A stretch of 23,437 nucleotides of DNA from a virus, in IMG/VR virus record IMGVR_UViG_3300017758_000148, positions 1-23,437 of that record. The stretch is one strand, 5' to 3'. Made by a program: the position numbers and the translations under genes. Shown one piece after another: positions 8,431 to 15,605 of this stretch. The notes beneath the pieces were generated by a model that searched no databases, was not told the DNA's origin, and saw only the letters and a list, made by a program, of their open reading frames with translations. How positions within the stretch are numbered: the first letter of the stretch is position 1; every line of letters starts with the position of its first letter.

Positions 8431-8576
8431 TCTTCGCCCTTTATAATTTCAGCGAATTGTTCGTTTATAAGGCTTTCCTCATAAACTTTTTCTCTCGTGT
8501 ATTCATTAAAATGGACAGAAATTAAACCATGATAGTTTAAGAAACCGATTAAATAAGTTAAAGTAACTATATCCAC
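8406..8576 (-). CDS. Possible 56-aa protein overlapping adaptor and whiB
   Basis: A GTG at 8576 shares its G with the TAG stop of the adaptor gene (TAGTG), the same junction as seen after the tape measure. The frame stays open for 56 codons and ends 25 nt inside whiB, so it fills an otherwise empty 145-bp gap. The peptide starts with a hydrophobic stretch (DIVTLTYLIGFLNYHGLISV) and ends in a charged helix (EESLINEQFAEIIKGEEW). No convincing Shine-Dalgarno is seen, so expression would depend on coupling to adaptor translation. No family is recognised. Confidence 0.45.
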   Translation of the reverse strand: MDIVTLTYLIGFLNYHGLISVHFNEYTREKVYEESLINEQFAEIIKGEEWNIRKNL

Positions 8577-9214
8577 TAGACAAAGATTTGCTTCTTGTGT
8601 GTGTTAAGTAGCATCTTATCTGATTCTTTTAGAATTGGTCCATCAAAATAAGCTAACGGATCCACTAGAGTTACATCTAGATCTCCAATTCTTTCTTGTG
8701 TTACTACACTCATACCAGCCCCATTGGTACTATCTGTGAGATGTGACTCCACAGCTCCTGTTTTACTCTGACTACTTAAATTTAAAGCAGACATAAGTAT
8801 TCTTGCAGAAACTCTTGCACTTGTAAACTTTATGTCATCAGGAATTGTAGAATATCCTGCATTGTAAACAACTGTAATATTCTTAGGTCTAGATCCTGAC
8901 CAACGATTTAGTACTCTTTCTAACCTGCCGTTTTCATGAAAAACAAAATCTGCTTCATTGCCTTCGGTTAGTGTATTGTCATCTTCAGTTACTGAGGTTA
9001 TTGAGTTAACAGGAAGATGCTTTAATTGTATTTCACGATTATTATCACCGAATATTATTTCAGTTTGATTGCCAACCTCTATATCGTATCCGACATATGT
9101 TTTTATTGTTGCATCGGCAAAGGGAATAATGCTATTAGTTAAAGATGTTTGTAGAGATGAACTTAAATCTATCTGTACAATAGTTTCAACATCAGTATAA
9201 GAACAGAGAGCCAT
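8576..9214 (-). CDS. Head-tail adaptor (HK97 gp6-like connector)
   Basis: The 212-aa product begins MALCSYTDVETIVQ, the usual opening of gp6-like adaptors (a first helix after a Tyr-Thr/Ser-x-x-Asp element). It is followed by SIIPFADATIKTYVGYD, the second helix that packs on the portal, then a beta region (REIQLKHLPVNSITSVTED), a hallmark of the family, and a NITVVYNAGYSTIPDDIK segment with helices after it. The closing part (ERIGDLDVTLVD) matches the familiar end of actinophage adaptors. It docks to the portal after packaging. It is two genes after the capsid gene, as expected, with GGAG upstream of the ATG. The gene ends in TAG overlapping the possible small ORF. Confidence 0.85.
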   Translation of the reverse strand: MALCSYTDVETIVQIDLSSSLQTSLTNSIIPFADATIKTYVGYDIEVGNQTEIIFGDNNREIQLKHLPVNSITSVTEDDNTLTEGNEADFVFHENGRLERVLNRWSGSRPKNITVVYNAGYSTIPDDIKFTSARVSARILMSALNLSSQSKTGAVESHLTDSTNGAGMSVVTQERIGDLDVTLVDPLAYFDGPILKESDKMLLNTHKKQIFV

Positions 9215-9223
9215 TGCTACTCC

Positions 9224-9487
9224 TTACTTATTTTCTGATGGTTTAACTGCTTTAGTTTCTACTTTTTTCTTCGGAGCTGCTTTTTTCTTTGCTGGAGCTT
9301 TTTTCTTAGCAGGAGCTTTTTTACCCCAACCTTGCTCTTTTAACCAGGACTCAGGATATTCCCAACCTGCTTTAGCAATTAGATCTGCATTTGCTTTTGG
9401 TAGCTCTGACATTGGACCTTCCCATATTGTTCCATCTTGTAGCTTCCAAATAGACTTTTCCGGTTTTATATATTTTTCTTCTGACAT
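9224..9487 (-). CDS. Small protein with Lys/Ala/Pro-rich histone-like tail
   Basis: The 87-aa product has a compact front half (KSIWKLQDGTIWEGPMSEL, then ANADLIAKAGWEYPESWLK), and a C-terminal tail of repeated lysine, alanine and proline (AKKKAPAKKKAAPKKK). Tails like this occur in histone H1-like and HU-like proteins and bind nucleic acid without sequence preference. Here a capsid-interior or DNA-condensing role is only an inference. The Trp-rich front half is not a known DNA-binding fold to me. It lies between the capsid and adaptor genes with AGGA about 9 nt upstream of the ATG. Confidence 0.65.
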   Translation of the reverse strand: MSEEKYIKPEKSIWKLQDGTIWEGPMSELPKANADLIAKAGWEYPESWLKEQGWGKKAPAKKKAPAKKKAAPKKKVETKAVKPSENK

Positions 9488-9503
9488 AATAATTAATCCT
9501 AAC

Positions 9504-9563
9504 TTATTTATTTCTTTTTTTAGGCTTTTTCTTTTTTGGTTTTGGTTTTGAATGATAAGGCAT
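9504..9563 (-). CDS. Possible 19-aa lysine-rich peptide after capsid gene
   Basis: The frame from ATG 9563 to TAA 9506-9504 encodes 19 residues, MPYHSKPKPKKKKPKKRNK, of which 10 are lysine. The upstream AGAAAGAAAAAA is a poor ribosome site. It sits 17 nt before the Lys-rich 87-aa gene and past the capsid terminator. I recall similar very short K-rich peptides beginning MPYH or MPMH near capsid genes of phages, which lifts this above chance. It may help neutralise DNA charge; this is not shown. Confidence 0.45.
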   Translation of the reverse strand: MPYHSKPKPKKKKPKKRNK

Positions 9564-9646
9564 TTTTTTCTTTCTAATCGTAGTAGGTGGCTTGAGTATG
9601 CTCTTACTGTATATCGCTTTGAAACCTACCTGTTTTTAACTCTATA

Positions 9647-9675
9647 AAATATGGGGGCATATAGCCCCCATATTT
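9647..9675 (-). terminator. Rho-independent terminator after the major capsid gene
   Basis: A perfect 12-bp stem (AAATATGGGGGC at 9647-9658 pairing with GCCCCCATATTT at 9664-9675) has a 5-nt loop. On the minus strand it is followed by a TTTTATAG run. It lies 16 nt past the capsid stop. It would limit read-through from the highly expressed capsid gene to the connector and tail genes. Confidence 0.85.
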
Positions 9676-9690
9676 CAAATCGTAACGCTA

Positions 9691-10926
9691 TTAAGCGCTT
9701 GTGATCTTATGGAAAGCTGCTTGTCTATAAACAGGGAATCCAACACGCATTGTAGCTCTGATCACCATGATATTTTTTGTAAAATTATCACCATGACTAT
9801 CACTAACTGCGACATCGATACCTTGTCTCATTACAACATGAGCTGCTTCTCCACCACCGAATTTACCAACTAGGATGGTACCTTCAGGAATTGCTGTTGA
9901 AGCAACAACATTTAATCCCCAAAGTTGGTTAGCAACGCCACCACCATATCCACCGGCTTGGGTGAATACAGGTGATTTAGAAGCGTAACCTGCAGTAGCA
10001 TCACCAGCAAAGTCTTCATCGACTTGCAAAACGATCTGTGACCAGTCGTTAGGGTGGATTACTATTGCATCAGGCTCTGTGAATGCATTCACTCTAATGT
10101 CAGTGATTGCTCCATAGATAGCTCCGATTCTTCCCAAACCACCTGAGTAGGATCCATAAGCAGTTGATCCAACACTGGATTTTCCTGCATCTAAGATACC
10201 TTCAAGGTTTGGTGAAGTACCATTACCAGCTATTAACTGGCTGTCTAGTCTTAATCTCATCATGGTTTGTAGTCTTGAATTCAAATATCCTTCTAGACCT
10301 GAAACATCTTGCATCAACTCATCTGTGACTGGGATGTTTACGCCAAGTTTTGAGATTGTAGCAGTTCTTTCGGTGAAAGCTAATGCTGCTTCGCCTACTG
10401 CTGCAGCCTCGGCTGCTTCAGCTGCGTTGTTTGTGAAAGTAGTTTCTTCCAAATAAACAAACGCATTTTGATCTGTATTAATTTGATCAAATAGGTTAAT
10501 TACTGCATTAGGATCACGAAGAGCTGTTTCCAAAATACCAGGACCTCTTAAAGATTCTGGTGGGTAACCTGTTGTGGTTAAATTGGTTTTTGTTTGAATT
10601 GTGCTTTGTAAGTTCTTAGCACCATTCTCTACATAACCTTTATAAGCTGCTGACTTCATGAACTCTGAGCCAAAAGAAGAATCTTTTGCTTCTTCTGATG
10701 GGTTAGGAATGCTAGGAACTGCGTTACCTGAAACATCTAATTTAGATTTTGCTTCAGCTACTTTAAGGTCATCCCTTAAAGATGCAAGTTCTTCATTTCT
10801 TTCAATGACTGCATTCTTTTGTTCTGGAGTAGAAGCGCCTTCTTGTCCTTCGATGTTCTCGAATAAACCTTTAAGCTCTTCTGACTTTTCAGCAATATTT
10901 TTGCGAATTTCTTTTACATCGCTCAT
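9691..10926 (-). CDS. Major capsid protein, HK97 fold
   Basis: The 411-aa product has the two parts of an HK97-type capsid precursor. Residues 1-110 form a charged helical delta domain (IAEKSEELKGLFENIEGQEG, then AVIERNEELASLRDDLKVAE) that serves as scaffold and is removed by the protease. The rest is the HK97 shell fold, including RTATISKLGVNIPVTDELMQ, the helix with LEGYLNSRLQTMMRLRLDSQ, IAGNGTSPNLEGIL, and the C-terminal GIDVAVSDSHGDNFTKN. It lies immediately after the protease gene with an ATGA overlap and GAGGAG upstream. A strong terminator follows, so the transcript probably carries capsid and protease together at high level. It builds the icosahedral head. Confidence 0.95.
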   Translation of the reverse strand: MSDVKEIRKNIAEKSEELKGLFENIEGQEGASTPEQKNAVIERNEELASLRDDLKVAEAKSKLDVSGNAVPSIPNPSEEAKDSSFGSEFMKSAAYKGYVENGAKNLQSTIQTKTNLTTTGYPPESLRGPGILETALRDPNAVINLFDQINTDQNAFVYLEETTFTNNAAEAAEAAAVGEAALAFTERTATISKLGVNIPVTDELMQDVSGLEGYLNSRLQTMMRLRLDSQLIAGNGTSPNLEGILDAGKSSVGSTAYGSYSGGLGRIGAIYGAITDIRVNAFTEPDAIVIHPNDWSQIVLQVDEDFAGDATAGYASKSPVFTQAGGYGGGVANQLWGLNVVASTAIPEGTILVGKFGGGEAAHVVMRQGIDVAVSDSHGDNFTKNIMVIRATMRVGFPVYRQAAFHKITSA

Positions 10927-12425
10927 ACTATCTCCTCAATAATCTCGTTATCTTCTATTTCTATGTCGGTCAACAAAGTTTCTGTTGCAATTCTTTGACT
11001 CTCTAACCAAAGATCATCAAGTTCACTGTCAACTTCAACTTCTTCAATTTCAACTTCTGAAACTTCTTCTGCTTGATCTACAGGATCTTCAACTTGTCTT
11101 TCATCACCTGTATCAACTTCTGGCTCTTCAGCAGGATCTGGAGTATCAGCTTGCGCCTCAACAACTTCCCCTACTTCTTCCTCAGCAGTTAATTCAGGAT
11201 CTGAATCTTCAGTCACTTCAACTGTATCTTCAGCAGTTTCGACTTCATTACTTTCCATCTCTAACGCTCCTTCAGTTCCAAATTCTTCTACGAATTTGTC
11301 TAGTTCTTCGAAAGCATCTTGGACACTTTCTTGAACTGTTCTGAGAGCTTCAGTTGTAGAAACTCCCAACTTCCTCTTATTCTTTTTCCTGAGTTCTCCT
11401 ATAGATTGAACTCTGGCAACGAGGTTATTCAATGCTGCAAGAACATCTTTTACCTCATCAGAAAAGCGTTTGCCTTGCACGCTGGCACTCTTCTCTGAAA
11501 CCTCACTATCCTCATCAACAATACTTAGAATCCTAAGATTGATTTCTTTTAACGCATCAAGTGATGCATCATCAGTTGGGACAGAATTTAAAATTTCTTT
11601 CATTCCAGCTGCAATATTAGCTAACACAGTCATAGCTGTTGTGCTTTTTTGCATTCTGGATTCGTAATCTTCATGTGTAGCACATGGCATAAATACTGCT
11701 TGTCCATCAGCATCATGCATATGAGATCCAACACATCCTATTTCTTTAGCACGCTGTTCTGCTTCTGCAGCAGTAGCGAATGTATCACTTTTAGGAGCTG
11801 CTTTTTTCTCATCATCTTTTACTTCTTCTTTAGGCTCCTCAGGTTGAATTGAATCACTAGTAAGAGTGTCCTTAACCCCTCCCAGATCTGGATCATCAGA
11901 TACAGATACGGATTGAACGATCTTTGCTTCTGTTTCTTTATCGCTTTTAATCGCCATGGTGAAAGTTTCTTGATTAGCTCCAACAAGTACAGGACTAACT
12001 TCGTAAACCGATAAGTCTTTAAGGTATCTAACATCTTCTTCATCTTTCCCATCCTTTTGAAATTTGCCATACTCTGCATCATTAACTCTAAAACCAAAAG
12101 ACCACTGTTGTAAATCGCCCATGCTTTTTACTAGGTTGTAAGCCTCTTTACCTGACTCGGTATCCATAAAAAACTCACCTGTGAATGTTGCCATGTCGTT
12201 GTCTTGTGAGATGCTACCTTTACCAATTGGCATATCCCATTTGTGAGACCAAACCATTGGTACTGATCCACCTTTAAAACCTGACTTAACTGCGCCTGGT
12301 ACTACGACATCTCCATCACTATCTACATCGTTGAAAACTGAGAAAACTGCTTTAACTTCCCCTGTTTTGTCTGACTCTTCTTTCATCTCAAAATTAATAT
12401 TTTTGATTTCTTTTTCTTCTGACAT
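10923..12425 (-). CDS. Prohead serine protease with long acidic C-terminal extension
   Basis: Residues 1-160 are an HK97-type (S78) prohead protease: an opening beta segment (FSVFNDVDSDGDVVVPGA), a catalytic-His motif WSHKW (His61), the Ser motif WSFGF (Ser109), and LSVYEVSPVLVGANQ. It cleaves scaffold delta domains during head maturation. Proteases of this family are usually near 200 aa; this one is 500. Residues 216-260 hold a Cys/His motif (GCVGSHMHDADGQ, then MPCATHEDY) with Cys231, His235, His237, Cys248 and His251, possibly metal binding. Residues 340-500 are extremely rich in Glu and Asp. A protease-scaffold fusion is plausible. ATG is preceded by AGGAG with 11-nt spacing. The stop overlaps the capsid start by 4 nt. 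Confidence 0.9.
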   Translation of the reverse strand: MSEEKEIKNINFEMKEESDKTGEVKAVFSVFNDVDSDGDVVVPGAVKSGFKGGSVPMVWSHKWDMPIGKGSISQDNDMATFTGEFFMDTESGKEAYNLVKSMGDLQQWSFGFRVNDAEYGKFQKDGKDEEDVRYLKDLSVYEVSPVLVGANQETFTMAIKSDKETEAKIVQSVSVSDDPDLGGVKDTLTSDSIQPEEPKEEVKDDEKKAAPKSDTFATAAEAEQRAKEIGCVGSHMHDADGQAVFMPCATHEDYESRMQKSTTAMTVLANIAAGMKEILNSVPTDDASLDALKEINLRILSIVDEDSEVSEKSASVQGKRFSDEVKDVLAALNNLVARVQSIGELRKKNKRKLGVSTTEALRTVQESVQDAFEELDKFVEEFGTEGALEMESNEVETAEDTVEVTEDSDPELTAEEEVGEVVEAQADTPDPAEEPEVDTGDERQVEDPVDQAEEVSEVEIEEVEVDSELDDLWLESQRIATETLLTDIEIEDNEIIEEIV

Positions 12426-12580
12426 ATTTGTCTTACTCCTGTACTTTGTTACTAATGCGCACTAAATAACTGACTAAAGCCAATATAACAATATTGTAGA
12501 CAGTCTTTTATAATTATTGTGTATTTTACATTGCCAATCTGAAAAAACATTTGTTTGCACATCTGTGGTATAGTTATTAC
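12426..12580. promoter_or_regulatory. Divergent intergenic region with plus-strand leaderless promoter
   Basis: This AT-rich gap separates the protease operon (minus) from a plus-strand ORF. On the plus strand, TATAGT at 12569-12574 lies exactly 6 nt before ATG 12581, so transcription would begin at the start codon. No good -35 is visible at 17 nt. On the minus strand I see only weak elements (TTGGCA with a poor -10). CAATAT/CAATATTG repeats at about 12483-12497 might bind a protein. Confidence 0.45.
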
Positions 12581-12820
12581 ATGGACAATGAAGTTGCTAA
12601 AATATCGACTTTGCATATTGGATCTGGGAGTTTCTCGGTGGCGATAAACTCTGACAACACAGGTACCTTAGATATTTTTGATAAGACATTGAACATAAAA
12701 CTAGTTCGTAATAAACTAGAAGTATCAGACAAGCTAGCTGCGAAAGACTTTAAGTACGGAGCAGAAGATAGGGACTATTTACTAGAATGGGTATACAAAG
12801 AAATGATGGAGATAGAGTAA
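12581..12820 (+). CDS. Small plus-strand protein, unknown function
   Basis: This 79-aa product starts at ATG 12581 (MDNEVAKISTLHIGSGSF), the start that fits a -10 box TATAGT 6 nt upstream; the upstream TTG at 12551 would lie before the promoter. The protein is beta-rich at the front (LHIGSGSFSVAINSDNTGTL) and has basic and charged helical segments later (LAAKDFKYGAEDRDYLLEW). It is one of the few plus-strand genes in a minus-strand block, so it belongs to another expression programme, perhaps early. The ATG of the next, broken ORF lies inside it (34-nt overlap). No family is recognised. Confidence 0.55.
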   Translation: MDNEVAKISTLHIGSGSFSVAINSDNTGTLDIFDKTLNIKLVRNKLEVSDKLAAKDFKYGAEDRDYLLEWVYKEMMEIE

Positions 12821-12996
12821 CAGAATTCCAAATATTTATGGATCAGATTGCTAAATCTCCTAAGTATCAAAGAAATGCCATCATTAATGATTAGCTTACC
12901 TTTTTATCAGAAGATGAACAAGTAAGATTAATTAATAAATTAAGAGTGCGTGGTGTTGAATATATTCCGAGTGAGAATCCAATTTTTAGAAGTTAA
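12787..12996 (+). pseudogene. Small ORF interrupted by an in-frame amber codon
   Basis: The frame from ATG 12787 is open for 35 codons to TAG at 12892-12894, then open again for 33 codons to TAA at 12994-12996. The second half has strong coding character (LTFLSEDEQVRLINKLRVRG). The joined sequence around the stop reads NAIIND-stop-LTFLSEDEQ; a Trp (TGG) fits, so one G-to-A change could have made TAG. Real genes here end in TAG (tape measure, adaptor, terminase small subunit), so general amber recoding is unlikely. It may be a pseudogene, a readthrough gene or a sequence error. The TAA overlaps the portal stop in the opposite direction. Confidence 0.5.
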
Positions 12997-15605
12997 CTTC
13001 TAAAGTCTTTGATTTTTCTTAACTTAGATATCGACTGTCTTACAGATCGATCTGTTTTCTGATGCGATCCATCTTCCATAATTGCCCAAACCATCATGGT
13101 TGCTTCATCATCCTTTACTGAGGTTACAATTCCATGGACAGTAGATGGTGGATCTGGATCTTTATTAATACTCCAAGAAACTGCATCTCCAACTTTTATA
13201 GATCCCTTAGCTGCTTTCTCGGATCTAGCAGAATTCATTTCTACTTCGGATAAAGCCTCTGCCTCTTCTGTTGACACATTTATTTCTTCAATAACTTGTG
13301 TTGCATTTTTCTTAGAACTTAACGGATGGTTGCTAGGAAGAAGATCTGTATCATAAGCTGTTCTTTTAAATTTACCTGTTCTTAAAGCTCTTAATAGGCC
13401 ATTAACTCTGGCCATTGCCCACTGCTGTGGAGAACTTACATTACCTCTGACTGATCCAGGATTATTCTGATAAGCTGCTAATCCTCTGTTATAACAGGCT
13501 GTTAACATTCTTGTTGTAGCTCGGTACTTAGGATCTTTAGCATTATGTTCACTAACTTTTTTCTTGAGACTATCTTTAACACCTTGACTCAATGCTTTTT
13601 CTTGAATTTCTAAAAGTAATGCTTCTTGAATTTTTCTTCTTTCACGAATAACTTTTTTATATTCGTTTACAACTTTTCTCATTGCAGGTACTCCTGAAGC
13701 TGTAACGCCACCCCATTTCATAACAGCAATTGTTCCATTAAGTCTGTTATTTTTTTTGTGTCTGTTCATAAATCTTTCTCTACGCTTTACCCAATTAAGT
13801 ACAGATTCACTTCTATCTCCACCTTTGTAATCTGTCCATTTATTGAAAGCATCGTTACCGGTAAATGAAGTAGGAGGATTACCACCGGTACCTGCTCTTC
13901 TCCAAATCTCTGGCCAGTTTTCTTTTAAATCTTTGACATAAGCATAACTAGGAAATTGTTTATGTTGTGAGTTTGTTATAGAGATCGACTGATTGTCACC
14001 TGATTTAGGAAAATTAGTAATTTTCTTTGGTGCTTTTTTCATTCTACTCAAAGCTGTATTAGCTGCCTCTTGAGTTTCATAACATTTAATTACTTGATTG
14101 TCTTCATGATTGAGTATGCACCATGCACCATTAGGCATCTCTGCAACATATTTTTCTTCATTTAGAGGTGTTGGAGTTGGTTTTAAAAGATCAGATCTTA
14201 TTGCCTCTAAATCTGCTGAAACAGTTGTCATCACTTTTTCATCTAAATCTTTTATTGCTTGTTTAAGATCTTCAACTTCTTGATTTGGCTCTTGATCAGT
14301 TTGTGGTGGGCTACCATCAATTGATCGTTCTACCATGTTCATTGGTCTTAGATAAAGGTCATGAGTTTCATCTGTTTTTAAACCTGCTTGTTTTCTTGCC
14401 TCGCTAATTGTTATCCAACCACCTTGTACAGCAGTGTTCATTCTTTTATAAATATCATCTTTGTCTTGTGATAAAGCTCTTACATCATCCAAGTTATATT
14501 TAACATATACATCATCATCATCAAAATCTTTTCTAAGTAACTGATGTGTCAATTCTGATGCTACTGATTTCCATAAAGGTACAAGTTTTTGTTCTGTAAA
14601 GAACTCTCTTAATTCACGGGTGTTGTTATAAGTGGCTGCATCCAGTCCAGCTCCGAGTCCGGCGAGAATTGCTGGGACACCTAAAACTGCAGATACTCTT
14701 TCTTCAGGTAGTTTTCTTAATTCTGTAAGATTCATTTGATCTGGGGAAAAAGATACTACTTCGACATTCATAGATCCTGATAAGATCATTGGAGCGCCAC
14801 GATTTTTGCCACCAAATTTTTGTTTGTACATAGCAGAAATCGCTTCAGCCTCTTCTTTAGAAGGACCGCCCATAGAATCATCTTTGGGTGAGAGGATGAC
14901 ACCTGGTACAGCCATATTATGTAAGAGTGCTGCTGCATATTGTCCTGCAGCCTCATCACCTAAGATTTCTCTTAACACTGATTTTAATGGAGCGAAACCA
15001 CGCCTATGGTTATTTGGATCAATTCCGTTTCGGATATGCACTATATCATTAGTAGGTACGACTATACTCTCCCCTCCAAGTCCACCATATGGTTTGTATT
15101 TAAAATGTGTTATCAAAGTATCTTCATCACCTTTTGGCTCAACCATGTTTGGCATCAAAGGTACAAGTTGAACTACATTGCCATCTGAATTTCTATTTTT
15201 ATAAAGATAAGCATCTCCATAAGCTGATAAAGCTACAACCATATAGTGAGCAAGTAAGTTACCTGAAGTAAATGGATTTGGTCTTTCTAAAAGTTTTGCT
15301 ATTGGATGTTGTTTAATTAATTCTTGATCACCATCATCTGTGTCTTTATAAACTAATGGTCGTGGCTCTGCAAATGAAGTTGCAAGAACATTTAGACATG
15401 CAACAACAGCAGAGTTGTTTGATCCATCACCAATATCATCCAACATATTTGAAGGAAAGTATCCAGATTCAGTATTGTATCCATAAACTGCACGATCTAA
15501 AGAAGTGCTTTGATTGTATCTACTAGCTTTTTCTTGCTGTCTTTGTGTAGGTGTGTTTAAATAATCTACAGTCCTACGATAAAAAGATTTTTTTTCTTCT
15601 GCCAT
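12993..15605 (-). CDS. Portal protein with large C-terminal extension
   Basis: Residues 1-420 are a phage portal protein of the HK97 type: N-terminal part with SAVVACLNVLATSFAEPRP, then ERPNPFTSGNLLAHYM, and the region LRKLPEERVSAVLGVPAIL, the usual signature of the clip/stem. Portals form the dodecameric DNA gate at one head vertex. At 870 aa it is about twice normal size. The extension contains a segment with WCILNHEDNQVIKCYETQEA (about 490-530), an unnamed domain at 551-770 (VLNWVKRRERFMNRH, IAVMKWGGV, LLPSNHPLSSK), and an SH3/Tudor-like end at 803-870 (IKVGDAVSWSINKDPDPPST then VHGIVTSVKDDEATMMVW). Such end domains are known from DUF2945-type proteins. It starts directly after the terminase stop (TAAATG), with GGAG upstream. 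Confidence 0.9.
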   Translation of the reverse strand: MAEEKKSFYRRTVDYLNTPTQRQQEKASRYNQSTSLDRAVYGYNTESGYFPSNMLDDIGDGSNNSAVVACLNVLATSFAEPRPLVYKDTDDGDQELIKQHPIAKLLERPNPFTSGNLLAHYMVVALSAYGDAYLYKNRNSDGNVVQLVPLMPNMVEPKGDEDTLITHFKYKPYGGLGGESIVVPTNDIVHIRNGIDPNNHRRGFAPLKSVLREILGDEAAGQYAAALLHNMAVPGVILSPKDDSMGGPSKEEAEAISAMYKQKFGGKNRGAPMILSGSMNVEVVSFSPDQMNLTELRKLPEERVSAVLGVPAILAGLGAGLDAATYNNTRELREFFTEQKLVPLWKSVASELTHQLLRKDFDDDDVYVKYNLDDVRALSQDKDDIYKRMNTAVQGGWITISEARKQAGLKTDETHDLYLRPMNMVERSIDGSPPQTDQEPNQEVEDLKQAIKDLDEKVMTTVSADLEAIRSDLLKPTPTPLNEEKYVAEMPNGAWCILNHEDNQVIKCYETQEAANTALSRMKKAPKKITNFPKSGDNQSISITNSQHKQFPSYAYVKDLKENWPEIWRRAGTGGNPPTSFTGNDAFNKWTDYKGGDRSESVLNWVKRRERFMNRHKKNNRLNGTIAVMKWGGVTASGVPAMRKVVNEYKKVIRERRKIQEALLLEIQEKALSQGVKDSLKKKVSEHNAKDPKYRATTRMLTACYNRGLAAYQNNPGSVRGNVSSPQQWAMARVNGLLRALRTGKFKRTAYDTDLLPSNHPLSSKKNATQVIEEINVSTEEAEALSEVEMNSARSEKAAKGSIKVGDAVSWSINKDPDPPSTVHGIVTSVKDDEATMMVWAIMEDGSHQKTDRSVRQSISKLRKIKDFRS

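Noticed and set aside
10985-11344. 119-aa plus-strand ORF opposite the acidic protease tail
   Set aside because: Leu/Gln repeats are simply the antisense of Glu/Asp codons; no start signal.
12892-12894. Genome-wide recoding of TAG as a sense codon
   Set aside because: TAG closes the tape measure, adaptor and small-terminase genes at sensible positions, two with stop-start overlaps.
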